A stretch of 64,000 bases of DNA from Streptomyces antimycoticus. GTDB taxonomy: Bacteria > Actinomycetota > Actinomycetes > Streptomycetales > Streptomycetaceae. How positions within the stretch are numbered: the first letter of the stretch is position 1; every line of letters starts with the position of its first letter. The notes under the pieces are model-generated. The model saw nothing but the letters and a program-made list of their open reading frames with translations. It ran no database searches and was not told where the DNA came from. Below are positions 35,662 through 45,088 of the stretch, piece after piece. The stretch lies in contig NZ_BJHV01000001.1 of NCBI RefSeq assembly GCF_005405925.1, positions 6,696,001 through 6,760,000 on the forward strand, given 5' to 3'. The position numbers were made by a program, and so were the translations under genes.

Positions 35662-36771
35662 GTGAGTTCCCCAGACCGAGAAGTTCGCGCTGCGCGAAAC
35701 GATACGGCTCGCACCGCACGACGACCCGTCGTGGCGGTGACCGGTGCCGCCTCGGGCCCAGGTGCCCTGCTGACGCAGCGGCTCGCGGAGTCCGAAGAGG
35801 TCAAGCAGGTCCTGGCCATCGATGAACGCCGCGGTGAGGTGAGCGAGGCGCAGTGGCATGTGCTGGACGTCCGCGATCCGGCTATCGCCGAGAAGCTGCG
35901 CGGCGCGGACGTGGTGGTTCACCTCGCGGTCGACCTGGACCTGGGCACCGACTCCGCCGCCCGCACCGCCTACAACGTGCGCGGCACCCAGACCGTCCTT
36001 ACGGCCGCCGCGGCGGCCGGGGTACGCCGGGTGGTGCTGTGCACCTCCGCGATGGTCTACGGGGCGCTCCCGGACAACGCCGTGCCGCTCGCCGAGGACG
36101 CGGAGCTGCGGGCGACCGCCGAGGCCACCGGCGTCGGCGATCTCCTGGAGATCGAGCGGCTCGGGGAGCGCGCGCCCCGGGCGCATCCGGGGCTGAATGT
36201 CACCGTGGTGCGCCCGGCGATCCTGGTCGGCGGCACGGACACCGCGCTCACCCGCTACTTCGAGTCACCGCGTCTGCTGGTGGTCGCCGGATCCCGTCCC
36301 ACCTGGCAGTTCTGCCATGTGGAGGACCTGGTCGGCGCGCTGGAGTACGCCGCTTTGGAGAAGGTCGAGGGCGAGCTGGCGGTCGGTTGTGAGGGCTGGC
36401 TGGAGCAGGAGGAGGTCGAGGAGCTGTCCGGAATCCGGCGCATGGAGCTGCCCTCGGCGGTCGCCCTGGGCGCGGCCTCCCGGCTGCATCGGCTCGGTCT
36501 GACGCCGTCCCCGGCCGGCGATCTCGCGTACACGATGCACCCGTGGGCGATCAGCGGCAGCAGGCTGCACGCGGCGGGCTGGCGGCCGCGCTGGACCAAC
36601 GAGGAGGTCCTGGCGGAGCTGCTGGAGGAGGTCTCCGGCCGCCATACGGTCGCCGGCCGGCGCCTGGGCCGTAAGGACGCCACGACGCTCGGTGCCGCGG
36701 GTGCGACCGTGGCCCTGGTGGGCACCGCGGCGATCGTGCGCCGCGCCCGTAAGGCGCGCCGCCGGGCCTGA
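35662..36771 (+). CDS. SDR-family NAD-dependent epimerase/dehydratase
   Basis: 369 residues from GTG 35662 (MSSPDREVRAARNDT), GGAG 8 bases upstream. VVAVTGAASGPGALL is the Rossmann turn, with a GxxxxPG variation on GxxGxxG. CTSAMVYG gives a Ser/Tyr pair, but no downstream YxxxK is obvious, so catalysis may be lost or atypical. The C-terminal 50 residues include one possible membrane helix (TLGAAGATVALVGTAAIV) and an Arg-rich end, suggesting tail anchoring. Divergent from the DUF2342 gene, ahead of moaE. The physiological substrate is not known. Confidence 0.78.
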   Translation: MSSPDREVRAARNDTARTARRPVVAVTGAASGPGALLTQRLAESEEVKQVLAIDERRGEVSEAQWHVLDVRDPAIAEKLRGADVVVHLAVDLDLGTDSAARTAYNVRGTQTVLTAAAAAGVRRVVLCTSAMVYGALPDNAVPLAEDAELRATAEATGVGDLLEIERLGERAPRAHPGLNVTVVRPAILVGGTDTALTRYFESPRLLVVAGSRPTWQFCHVEDLVGALEYAALEKVEGELAVGCEGWLEQEEVEELSGIRRMELPSAVALGAASRLHRLGLTPSPAGDLAYTMHPWAISGSRLHAAGWRPRWTNEEVLAELLEEVSGRHTVAGRRLGRKDATTLGAAGATVALVGTAAIVRRARKARRRA

Positions 36772-36884
36772 GACGGGCCTGGCGCGGGCCCGGCACGGGC
36801 CTGACCCAGACAGGGCTGTACCGGAAGACGCTTTCCGGGATCCGGTATTACGTGAGGACGGGACGGTGCGGCACGATGGACGGC

Positions 36885-37343
36885 ATGGCACATTCGTACG
36901 ATCACCCCGGCGAACTCGCGGCCGCCCATCCCATCCGGCTGCTCGCCGTCCGTGACACACCCCTTTCCGTCGACGAGGTGTTCGGGGCGGTGGGCGATGC
37001 CGCGGCGGGCGGTACGGCGCTGTTCGTGGGCACCGTGCGCAATCACGACGGAGGCGCGGAGGTCGGCGCCCTCGGCTACTCCGCGCATCCGACCGCCGAG
37101 GCCGAACTGCGCCGGGTGGCCGAGAAGGTCGTGGCCGACTTCCCGGTCCGCGCGCTGGCCGCCGTGCACCGGGTGGGCGATCTGGCGATCGGCGACCTGG
37201 CCGTGGTGGTGGCCGTCTCCTGCCCGCACCGGGCGGAGGCGTTCGCCGCCTGCCGCCGTCTGATCGACGACCTCAAGCGCGAGGTGCCGATCTGGAAGCA
37301 CCAGTCCTTCGCGGATGGGACCGAGGAATGGGTGGGCGCGTAG
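36885..37343 (+). CDS. moaE: Molybdopterin synthase catalytic subunit MoaE
   Basis: 152 residues from ATG 36885 (MAHSYDHPGELAAAHPIRLL); ATG 36876 adds three. GTALFVGTVRNHDGG, VAVSCPHRAEAFAACR and PIWKHQSF (catalytic Lys region) are the family's signatures. MoaE with MoaD converts precursor Z (cPMP) to molybdopterin. Its sulfur-donor chain runs through MoeZ (4.6 kb in this window). A 52-base tandem duplication begins over its last codons and includes the stop. No moaD is next to it. Confidence 0.92.
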   Translation: MAHSYDHPGELAAAHPIRLLAVRDTPLSVDEVFGAVGDAAAGGTALFVGTVRNHDGGAEVGALGYSAHPTAEAELRRVAEKVVADFPVRALAAVHRVGDLAIGDLAVVVAVSCPHRAEAFAACRRLIDDLKREVPIWKHQSFADGTEEWVGA

Positions 37344-37450
37344 CGCCTCGTTGAGGGGTGGTGGTCGGGTGACGGGAGGGCGGGTGGGCGCGTAGCGCCT
37401 CGTTGAGGGGTGGTGGTCGGGTGACGGGAGGGCGGGTGGGCGCGTAGCGG
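37330..37450 (+). repeat. 52-base tandem repeat over the moaE stop
   Basis: A unit beginning GGGTGGGCGCGTAGCG starts at 37330, 37382 and 37434 (the third copy partial), period 52. The first copy contains the last codons and TAG of moaE. The later copies repeat the end VGA-stop in the intergenic DNA, so the array arose by duplication of the gene's 3' end. Confidence 0.9.
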
Positions 37451-37591
37451 GAATGCGGTTGGGCGCGGAAGGGTGTACTCCACTTGCGTAACCCCCACCC
37501 TGCCGTGAGCGTTGACCTGGCAGAGGATTAACCTGCTCATCTGTCAGTCGCGGTCGTGGATCGCGATTTTTCCAGGGGTCGGGAGGCTGCT

Positions 37592-37774
37592 GTGGGTGCG
37601 CTTCTCTGGTTGCTCATTCCGCTGTTCGCGGCGATAGCCGCGGCGATATACGCGGGCATAGCCGCCCGAGCCGTAAATCGGAAGTCCGGGGGGGACGTAG
37701 CTGAGTTGGCCGGATACGCTCGCTTCCGCGAGGCGATGGAGCGCCGGCCCTCCGATTCGGATGCCGCGGCCTGA
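37592..37774 (+). CDS. Small membrane protein (60 residues)
   Basis: The GTG start at 37592 has GGGAGG 5 bases upstream. One strong membrane helix (GALLWLLIPLFAAIAAAIYA) is followed by a cytosolic tail RKSGGDVAELAGYARFREAM. No known domain. The tail's helix (AGYARFREAMERR) suggests interaction with a partner. It is upstream of the PDZ/Lon-type protease gene in the same direction, 77 bases apart. Confidence 0.7.
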   Translation: MGALLWLLIPLFAAIAAAIYAGIAARAVNRKSGGDVAELAGYARFREAMERRPSDSDAAA

Positions 37775-37851
37775 CCGCGCCCCGTCCGCGCCGCCCCTCG
37801 TACGGACGGCCCCGACGGTGGACTGACGGACGGGTCCCGTACTGTCGTTCC

Positions 37852-38946
37852 ATGCCACGCCGCACTGCGACGATGCTCGCCTCCCTTCTGATGCTGATCG
37901 CGCTGCTCTGCGCCGGAGTGCTGATCCCGGTGCCGTACGCGGAGATGTCTCCCGGGCCGACGTACAACACCCTGGGCGAGCACAACGGGGAGTGCGTGCT
38001 GCAGATCTCGGGCCGCAAGAACTGCGAGACCGCGGGTGGCCATCTGAACATGACCACGGTCCGCGTCACCGGCTCCGAGTACCGGATGAACCTCGTGGAG
38101 GCCGTCTACGGCTGGCTGGCGCACGATGACGTGGTCGTGCCGCACAGCACCCTCTACCCGGACGACAAGACCCCGGACCAGGTCGACCAGCAGAACGCCG
38201 AGGAGTTCACCCAGTCCCAGGAGTCCGCCAAGGTCGCGGCGCTGCGGGCGCTGAAGAAGCCGGTCACCGCGCATGTCATCGTGGGCGCCGTCCAGAAGGG
38301 CGCCCCGGCCCAGGGCAAGCTGCACGCGGGCGATGTGATCAAGTCGGTGGACGGCACGGCGGTGCGCGAGCCCGATGACGTCGCCAAGCTGGTCACCAAG
38401 CACAAGCCGGGCCAGAAGGTGGCCTTCTCGGTCGTCCCGGCCAAGGACGTGGCCGCGGCGGAGAAGCGCGGCAAGCAGCCCACCGGCGAGGAGCGCGTCA
38501 CGATCACCACCGCGAAGGCGGACCAGGGTCGCTCCCGCGCCATCGTGGGCATCCAGGCCGGGGTCGACTACACCTTCCCGTTCCGGATCGACATCAAGCT
38601 GGCGGACGTGGGCGGGCCCAGCGCGGGTCTGATGTTCGCGCTGGGGATCGTGGACCGGCTGTCGTCCGGCGATCTCACCGGCGGGAAGTACATCGCGGGC
38701 ACCGGCACCATCGACGACAAGGGCACGGTCGGCCCGATCGGCGGGATCGAGATGAAGACGATCGGCGCCCGCGACGCGGGCGCCCGCTACTTCCTCACGC
38801 CCAAGGAGAACTGCGCGGCCGCCGCCAAGGACGTGCCGGGCGGGCTGCGGCTGGTCAAGGTGCACACGATCGACGACGCCCTCAAGGCGCTCGAGAAGAT
38901 CCGTAAGGGGGACACCGCCGGTCTGCCGAAGTGCACGACGGGCTGA
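37852..38946 (+). CDS. Membrane-anchored PDZ/Lon-type (YlbL-like, S16) protease
   Basis: 364 residues. An N-terminal membrane helix (LLMLIALLCAGVLIPVPYA) is followed by an extracytoplasmic region, a PDZ domain (VQKGAPAQGKLHAGDVIKSV) and a C-terminal Lon protease domain with catalytic Ser in GGPSAGLMFALG and Lys in the EMKTIGARDAGA segment. Both catalytic residues are present; there is no AAA domain. Relatives such as YlbL act in membrane protein quality control outside the cytosol. The only cysteine pairs (near CVLQISGRKNC and the C-terminus) may form disulfides. Confidence 0.9.
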   Translation: MPRRTATMLASLLMLIALLCAGVLIPVPYAEMSPGPTYNTLGEHNGECVLQISGRKNCETAGGHLNMTTVRVTGSEYRMNLVEAVYGWLAHDDVVVPHSTLYPDDKTPDQVDQQNAEEFTQSQESAKVAALRALKKPVTAHVIVGAVQKGAPAQGKLHAGDVIKSVDGTAVREPDDVAKLVTKHKPGQKVAFSVVPAKDVAAAEKRGKQPTGEERVTITTAKADQGRSRAIVGIQAGVDYTFPFRIDIKLADVGGPSAGLMFALGIVDRLSSGDLTGGKYIAGTGTIDDKGTVGPIGGIEMKTIGARDAGARYFLTPKENCAAAAKDVPGGLRLVKVHTIDDALKALEKIRKGDTAGLPKCTTG

Positions 38947-38969
38947 GCGGCGCCCCCCCCGCTCGGCGG

Positions 38970-39533
38970 TCAGTCGGTGGCGAAGGTGGCGCTGAGCGCG
39001 TCCGCCAGGCCCGGCACCAGGCCGGCACCGGTGAGCACCTCGGTCGGGGAGTCCTTATCCCGCAGCCGCAGGGCCGACTCGCGCGTGCCGTCCCGCAGCA
39101 CGGCGACGGTCATCCGGACCTCCTGGCGGTCCGGGTGCTCGGCGACCCACTTGGCCAGCTCGGCGTCGGCCAGGCCCTTGGGCACGGAGCCCTCGGCGGA
39201 CGGTGGCAGCATCTGCCGCTCGACGGTCAGGGCGCAGCCGGTCACGGCGTCGGGCCAGGCGATGGTGGCGAGGAACTCGTCCAGCGGGGCGCCGGAGGGC
39301 AGCTCGTCCTGCTCGATGGGGGTCAGGGAGGCGATCTCCTCGCCGCCCTCGTCAAGGCCGAGCTGGGAGGCGAGGCCGGGCTCCTCGGCGCGCAGCCGGG
39401 CGGTGTCGACGAGGGCGAAGAGCCGGGCGGGCTGGTCCCAGCCGAGCCCTGAGGCGTACTCGTCAATTTCGAGGACGGCTCGGGTCAGAGGATTCGAGGC
39501 CAGCGGGTCGGTGCCGGGGGTTGCGTTGGACAT
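38970..39533 (-). CDS. PPA1309-family conserved protein
   Basis: 187 residues. NPLTRAVLEIDEYASGLGWD, PARLFALVDTA, LPSGAPLDEFLATIAWPDAV and RDGTRESALRLRDKDSP are characteristic of this actinobacterial family of unknown function. There is no signal or membrane segment, so it is cytosolic. It converges with the PDZ/Lon-type gene (23-base gap) and diverges from the UPF0182 gene. Confidence 0.85.
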   Translation of the reverse strand: MSNATPGTDPLASNPLTRAVLEIDEYASGLGWDQPARLFALVDTARLRAEEPGLASQLGLDEGGEEIASLTPIEQDELPSGAPLDEFLATIAWPDAVTGCALTVERQMLPPSAEGSVPKGLADAELAKWVAEHPDRQEVRMTVAVLRDGTRESALRLRDKDSPTEVLTGAGLVPGLADALSATFATD

Positions 39534-39667
39534 GGTTCATATCGTGCCCTGTTCGGACCCGGAAACGGGAACTGAGTAAAGCCTGAGTAAGTTGCATCAG
39601 GTGGGCCCTGGAGTTCAGGGTCCCTCAATCGACAGCGAACTTCGAGGTGCGCACCTTGGCTTTCCAG

Positions 39668-42612
39668 ATGCCGGACCGCGGCGGAGGCCCGACGGGGCCG
39701 CGGATGAGAGTCGGCCGACCGTCCCGGCGTGCCAGGACCCTGCTCATGACCCTGGGCGTGCTGGCCGTATTGGCCATGCTCTTTGTCATGTTTGCCGGGT
39801 TTTGGACGGATTGGCTCTGGTATCGCTCGCTTCATTACTCGTCCGTCTTCAGTACGACCCTGAAGTCGAAGATCGGGTTGTTCTTCGTCTTCGGCGTGCT
39901 GATGGCCACGGCGGTGGGGATCAACATCTGGCTGGCGCACCGGCTGCGGCCGCCGCTCAGCGCGATGTCCATGGAGCAGCAGAGCCTGGACCGCTACCGG
40001 ATGGGCATCGCCCCGTTCAAGAAGTGGGTGCTGCTCGCGGTCACCGCCCTGGTCGGGCTGATCGCGGGCGCCTCGGCGGCCGGCCAGTGGCGGATCTGGC
40101 TGCTGTGGGTCAATGGAGTGCCCTTCGGTCAGAAGGACCCGCAGTTCCACAAGGACGTGGCGTTCTACGCCTTCGATCTGCCCTGGTACCGCTTCCTGCT
40201 GAGCTTCGGCTTCGCGGCCACGGTGCTCTCGCTCATCGCCGCCGCCCTGGTGCACTACCTCTACGGGGGCCTGCGGGTCACCAGCCCCGGGGCCCGCGCG
40301 ACCGCCGCGGCCACCGGCCATCTGTCGGTGCTGCTGGGCGTCTTCGTCGCACTCAAGGCGGTGGCGTACTGGCTGGATCGCTACGGCCTCGCGGTGAAGT
40401 CCAGCGACTTCAAGGCGACGGGCAACTGGACGGGTCTGCGCTATGTGGACGCCAACGCCTATCTGCCCGCCAAGACGATCCTGTTCTGCATCGCGGCCAT
40501 CTGCGCGGTGCTCTTCTTCGCGACGCTGTGGCGGCGCACCTGGCAGCTGCCGGTCATCGGCTTCGGGCTGATGGTGCTGTCGGCGATCCTCATCGGCGGG
40601 CTCTACCCGGCGATCGTGCAGAAGTTCCAGGTCCAGCCGAACGAGCAGGCCAAGGAGGCGCCGTACATCCAGAAGAACATCGAGGCCACGCGCCAGGCGT
40701 ATGGCATCGATGACTCCAAGGTGGCGGACTACTCCGGCAAGAACGACAGCGAGGGCGGCGAGAAGCTCCGTAAGGACGCCAATTCGACGGCCAGTTACCG
40801 GCTGATCGACCCCAGCGTCATCTCGCCGACCTTCCAGCAGCTCCAGCAGGAGCGGAAGTACTACCAGTTCCCCTCGACGCTGGACGTCGACCGCTACAAG
40901 GGTGCCGACGGCAAGGACCAGGACACCGTCGTCGGTGTGCGCGAGCTGAACCTCAACGGCATCCCCAAGCGGAACTGGATCAACGACCACTTCACCTACA
41001 CCCACGGCTACGGCATGGTGGCGGCGAAGGGCACCACGACCGATCCCAACGCGGACCCGGCCGGCTCGCCGGACTTCACCGAGTCCGGGCTGCCCACCAA
41101 GAGCTCCAGCGGCGGCGGGGTCGGCACCTACAAGCAGCAGGTCTACTACGGCGAGAAGACCGATCAGTACTCGATAGTCGGTGGCCCCCAGAAGGAGCTC
41201 GACTACGAGAAGAACGGCGAGAAGACCACCAGTTACAAGGGCAAGAGCGGGGTCAGCCTCTCCAACCCGGTCAACCGCGCCGCCTACGCGGTGGCGTTCG
41301 GCGAGCCCCAGATCCTCTACTCGGGCGCGATCGGCGACGGTTCGCGGATCCTGTACAACCGCACTCCCAAGGAGCGCGTCGAGAAGGTCGCCCCCTGGCT
41401 GACCATCGACGGTGACGCCTATCCGGCGGTGGTGGGCGGCCGGATCAAGTGGGTGGTCGACGCCTACACCACGACCAACGGCTATCCGTACGCCTCGCGG
41501 ACAACCCTGGGCGACAGCACGGCCGACTCGCTGAGCGACGGAGACCGGTCGGTGGTCGCCCAGCAGAACAAGGTCAACTACATCCGCAACTCGGTCAAGG
41601 CGACCGTGGACGCCTACGACGGCACGGTCAAGCTCTATGAGTGGGACACCAAGGACCCGGTCCTGAAGACCTGGGAGAAGGCGTTCCCGGGCACGGTCGA
41701 GCCCAAGGAGAAGATCAGCAAGGACCTGATGGAGCATCTGCGGTATCCGCAGGACCTCTTCAAGGTCCAGCGCGAGCTGCTGACCCGCTACCACGTCACC
41801 GACCCGACGCAGTTCTACAGCGGCAGTGACGCCTGGCAGGTCCCGAGGACCCGACCCACAAGGACGGGAACGCGGTACCGCCGTACTACCTCAGCATGAA
41901 GATGCCCGACCAGAAGGGGCAGACGTTCTCGCTGACGACGACCTTCACCCCCAACGGGCGTCCGAACCTGGGTGCGTTCATGTCGATCGACGCGGATGCC
42001 AACAGCAAGGACTACGGCACGATAAGACTGCTGAAGGTCACCTCCAACGTGCCAGGGCCACAGCAGGTGCAGAGCGAGCTCAACGGTGATCCGGAGGTCG
42101 CCGAGTTCGTCCGGAACCTCAGAGGCACCGACTCCGACATCGAGTACGGCAATCTGCTCACCGTGCCACTGGACGACGGCTTCCTGTACATCGAGCCGGT
42201 CTACGCCCGCGGTGGCAGCGCCAATTACCCGCTGCTGAAGAAGGTGGGCGTCTCCTACGGCAAGGAGACCGTCTTCAAGGACACCCTGGGTGAGGCCCTG
42301 GACGCCGTCTTCGGCGAGTCGTCCGAGGAGCAGCAGCCACCGGGCGACGGCGGGCAGCAACCGCCGTCGAGCGCCAACCCCACGGTGAAGGAAGCCCTCA
42401 AGGACGCCCAGGAGGCGTACCAGGACGGCCAGGACGCGCTCCAGAAGCAGCCGCAGGACTGGGAGGCGTACGGCAGGGCCCAGGACGACCTGAGGGACGC
42501 TCTGAACCGCGCAGCCAAGGCGGAGGAGAAGGCGGGCGACAAGCCGGGGCAGAAGCAGAACCAGCCGCAGAGCCAGAGCGCCGGTGACGGTTCCGGCAAG
42601 AAGGGCGGCTGA
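39668..42612 (+). CDS. UPF0182 large membrane protein (frameshifted)
   Basis: 981 residues once one base is restored. Seven N-terminal membrane helices, beginning [20 protein letters not shown] with [17 protein letters not shown] after the first, precede a very large extracytoplasmic domain (from about residue 320). The C-terminus is Gln/Pro-rich and charged. ATG 39668 ([13 protein letters not shown]) is preferred; GTG 39647 is an alternative. The frame is lost at AWQVP and regained as [20 protein letters not shown] if C3 at 41842-41844 is C4, so a sequencing deletion is likely. The function of this actinobacterial/cyanobacterial family is unknown. Confidence 0.85.
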
Positions 42613-42682
42613 CCCTCTGACGACCTGCGAGAACGGCCGGGCGGCCGACCCCGCGCACCGTGATACGGTGGTGACAACACAG

Positions 42683-42756
42683 CGCGGGGTGGAGCAGCTC
42701 GGTAGCTCGCTGGGCTCATAACCCAGAGGTCGCAGGTTCAAATCCTGTCCCCGCTA
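42683..42756 (+). tRNA. tRNA-fMet (CAT), copy 1, CCA not encoded
   Basis: A 74-base cloverleaf. CGCGGGG/CCCCGCT acceptor stem with an unpaired C1-U72, anticodon CAT in stem CTGGG/CCCAG with three G-C pairs, T-arm GCAGG/CCTGT with TTCAAAT loop: initiator hallmarks. A is followed by CTG, so CCA is added after transcription. -10-like TACGGT lies at 42664-42669. Identical in sequence to the copy at 44923. Confidence 0.96.
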
Positions 42757-42767
42757 CTGACAGACAC

Positions 42768-42797
42768 GGCCCGGATCCGCAAGGATCCGGGCCTTGT
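42768..42797 (+). terminator. Terminator after tRNA-fMet copy 1
   Basis: An 11-bp stem GGCCCGGATCC/GGATCCGGGCC with GCAA loop, then TTGTT. Confidence 0.85.
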
Positions 42798-42946
42798 TGT
42801 GTGTTCTGCGAGCGTCCACTCGGGGAATGCGGATACAAGCGTTTGGGTTGTCTCTCTGTGGGCATGTCGACAAAACGCTGAAGTGACCTCCTCGGCTGCG
42901 GTATACCAGGTGTACGCCGGATGCGGGTGATGCCACGATGGGATTT

Positions 42947-44785
42947 ATGGGGGACAGGGTCAGTCTGTTGGAGACAGGGCGTTTTGCGCACACGCATGAC
43001 GATGCCGAGGAGGAGACCCGGCACCGTCGTGCCGCCGAGGCCGGTGACACCGCCGCGATGAGCGCACTGGGCGCGCTGCTGCTGCGCCGTGGTGACGTCG
43101 ACGGTGCGGAACCGCATCTGCGGGGAGCCACCGCGGCGGGCGATCGCGCCGCCGCCAACAACCTCGGCGTCCTGCTGCACCAGCGCGGCTACGCCGACGA
43201 GGCGGCCGGCTGGTGGCGCATAGCCGCCGTCGCCGGATCCGCCGCCGCGGCCCACGCCCTGGGCCGTCACCACCGTGAGCGGGGCGATGAGCCCGCCGCG
43301 GAGTACTGGCTGCGCCAGTCCGCCGAATCCGGCCACACCCTGGGCGCGTACGCGCTGGGCGATCTGCTGGAGCACCGCAGCGACATCGGCGCCGAGCGCT
43401 GGTTCCGCACGGCCGCCGAGCGCGGCCACCGCGAGGCCGCGTACCGGCTCGCCCGCATCCTGGACGACCGCGGCGACGAGGGCGACGAGCCGGTGGCCGA
43501 GCGCCGCCGCGGCGCCGACGGGGCCGGGCGGGAAGAGGCCGAGCAGTGGTACCGGCAGGCCGCCGCGCGCGGCCACCGGCGCGCCGCGCTCCACCTCGGC
43601 ACGCTGCTGGAGAAGCGCGGTGAGACCAAGGAGGCCGGCCGCTGGTACCTGATGTCCGCCAAGGACGGTGAGTCCCGCGCCGCCTGCGCGCTGGGCTTCC
43701 TGCTGCGCGACGCGGGCGACACGGACAGCGCGGCGGTCTGGTGGCACCGGGCGGCCCAGGACGGCGACGGCAACGCCGCCAACGCGCTCGGCGCGCTGCA
43801 CGCCGACCGGGGCGAGACCCAGACCGCCGAGCGCTGGTACCGCGCGGCGCTCGACGCCGGGGACATCAACGGCGCCTACAACCTCGGGCTGCTCTGCGCC
43901 GAGCAGGGCCGCACCGCACAGGCCGAGCAGTGGTACCGCCGCGCCGCCTACGCGGGCCACCGCGAGGCCGCCAACGCGGTCGCCGTGATGCTGCTGCAGC
44001 GCGGCGACGCGGCGGGCGCCGAGCCGTGGTTCTCCAAGGCGGCCGAGGCGGGCAGCGTAGACGCCGCGTTCAACCTGGGGATCCTGTACGCGGGCCGGGG
44101 CGAGGGCCGGGCGGCCCGCCAGTGGTACGAGCGGGCCGCCGCCGCCGGGCACACCGAGGCGGCGCTGCAGGTCGGCCTCGCCCTGCAGCGGGACGGCGAC
44201 CTCCAGGGCGCCGAGCGCCATCTGCGCTGCGCCGCGGGCGGCGGCAGCGCCGAGGGCGCCTTCCGGCTGGCCGCGCTGCTGGACCGCTCGTCGGTCGGCG
44301 GCGACCCGGCGACCGGCACCGGCCTCGGCAGCTCGTCCGGGACGCGCTTCCCGACCCCGCCGCCCGACGACGGCTCCGGGCCGCACGTCCCCGAGTACGA
44401 GGAGTGGTACGAGCGCGCCGCGCGCCAGGGCCACCGGCGGGCCCAGGTGCGGGTGGGCATGTTCGCGGCCGCGCGCGGCGACGTGGTCGAGGCCGCGCGC
44501 TGGTACCGGGCGGCGGCCGAGGCGGGCAGCAGCAACGGCGCGTTCAACCTGGGGCTGCTGCTGGCCCGGGAGGGCAGCGAGCCGGAGGCCGCCCTGTGGT
44601 GGACGCGTGCCGCCGAGGCGGGACACGGCCGGGCCGCGCTGCGGCTCGCGCTGCTCGCGGCCCGCCGCGGGGCGCTCACCGAGGGGCAGCGGTGGTGTGC
44701 GCGGGCGGTCGAACTGGGGCCCGCGGAGGTCGCCGAGCGCGCGGCGCGGCTGCGGGACGCGCTGCAGCAGGAGCTCACGGCGTAG
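42947..44785 (+). CDS. SEL1/tetratricopeptide-like repeat protein
   Basis: About 612 residues made of some 14 alpha-alpha repeats of 35-36 residues, such as AEQWYRRAAYAGHREAANAV and AERWYRAALDAGDINGAYNL, with the SEL1 pattern (W-Y-x-x-A-A, G-x-x-x-A). Such solenoids scaffold protein complexes. No signal peptide or membrane segment. The start may be ATG 42947 (MGDRVSLLETGRF) or 42938. It lies alone between two identical initiator tRNA genes and ends in a strong hairpin terminator. Confidence 0.85.
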   Translation: MGDRVSLLETGRFAHTHDDAEEETRHRRAAEAGDTAAMSALGALLLRRGDVDGAEPHLRGATAAGDRAAANNLGVLLHQRGYADEAAGWWRIAAVAGSAAAAHALGRHHRERGDEPAAEYWLRQSAESGHTLGAYALGDLLEHRSDIGAERWFRTAAERGHREAAYRLARILDDRGDEGDEPVAERRRGADGAGREEAEQWYRQAAARGHRRAALHLGTLLEKRGETKEAGRWYLMSAKDGESRAACALGFLLRDAGDTDSAAVWWHRAAQDGDGNAANALGALHADRGETQTAERWYRAALDAGDINGAYNLGLLCAEQGRTAQAEQWYRRAAYAGHREAANAVAVMLLQRGDAAGAEPWFSKAAEAGSVDAAFNLGILYAGRGEGRAARQWYERAAAAGHTEAALQVGLALQRDGDLQGAERHLRCAAGGGSAEGAFRLAALLDRSSVGGDPATGTGLGSSSGTRFPTPPPDDGSGPHVPEYEEWYERAARQGHRRAQVRVGMFAAARGDVVEAARWYRAAAEAGSSNGAFNLGLLLAREGSEPEAALWWTRAAEAGHGRAALRLALLAARRGALTEGQRWCARAVELGPAEVAERAARLRDALQQELTA

Positions 44786-44822
44786 CGCAAGCTCGCGGCT
44801 AAGCAGCAGCTCACGGCGTTGT

Positions 44823-44850
44823 GCTCCGGGCCGGAACCCCGGCCCGGAGC
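44823..44850 (+). terminator. Terminator after the SEL1 gene
   Basis: A 12-bp perfect stem GCTCCGGGCCGG/CCGGCCCGGAGC with AACC loop, 37 bases after the stop codon. Confidence 0.75.
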
Positions 44851-44879
44851 CACCGGTGGGCGTCCCGCCGGTAACCGGT

Positions 44880-44909
44880 TTGCTCCTGCTGTCCACCCCG
44901 GGTTAAGGT
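44880..44909 (+). promoter_or_regulatory. Promoter of tRNA-fMet copy 2
   Basis: TTGCTC (44880-44885), 18-base spacer, TAAGGT (44904-44909), 13 bases before the tRNA. It resembles the vegetative HrdB consensus TTGACN-N18-TANNNT. Confidence 0.5.
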
Positions 44910-44922
44910 TGCAACACAACGA

Positions 44923-44999
44923 CGCGGGGTGGAGCAGCTCGGTAGCTCGCTGGGCTCATAACCCAGAGGTCGCAGGTTCAAATCCTGTCCCCGCTACCA
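44923..44999 (+). tRNA. tRNA-fMet (CAT), copy 2, CCA encoded
   Basis: The same 74 bases as the copy at 42683, here followed by an encoded CCA (44997-44999). Anticodon CAT, C1-U72 mismatch and three G-C pairs in the anticodon stem mark it as initiator. A long terminator follows directly. Confidence 0.96.
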
Positions 45000-45001
45000 C
45001 A

Positions 45002-45039
45002 ACGAAAGGCCCGGATCCTCCAGGATCCGGGCCTTTCGT
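45002..45039 (+). terminator. Strong terminator after tRNA-fMet copy 2
   Basis: A 17-bp perfect stem (ACGAAAGGCCCGGATCC and its complement) with TCCA loop, containing a T-rich 3' arm. The inner GGCCCGGATCC matches the terminator of copy 1, so gene and terminator were duplicated together. It also faces catR from the other side. Confidence 0.85.
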
Positions 45040-45088
45040 CTGTCGTGGCCGTCGGCCGTCTTGTTTCGGCCGTCTCTCGCGGGCGTTC

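Noticed and set aside
37441..37475. A SigR promoter before the 60-residue membrane protein
   Set aside because: GGGAAT is followed after 18 bases by GTG, not GTT, and it overlaps the edge of the 52-base repeat, so the match is probably chance.
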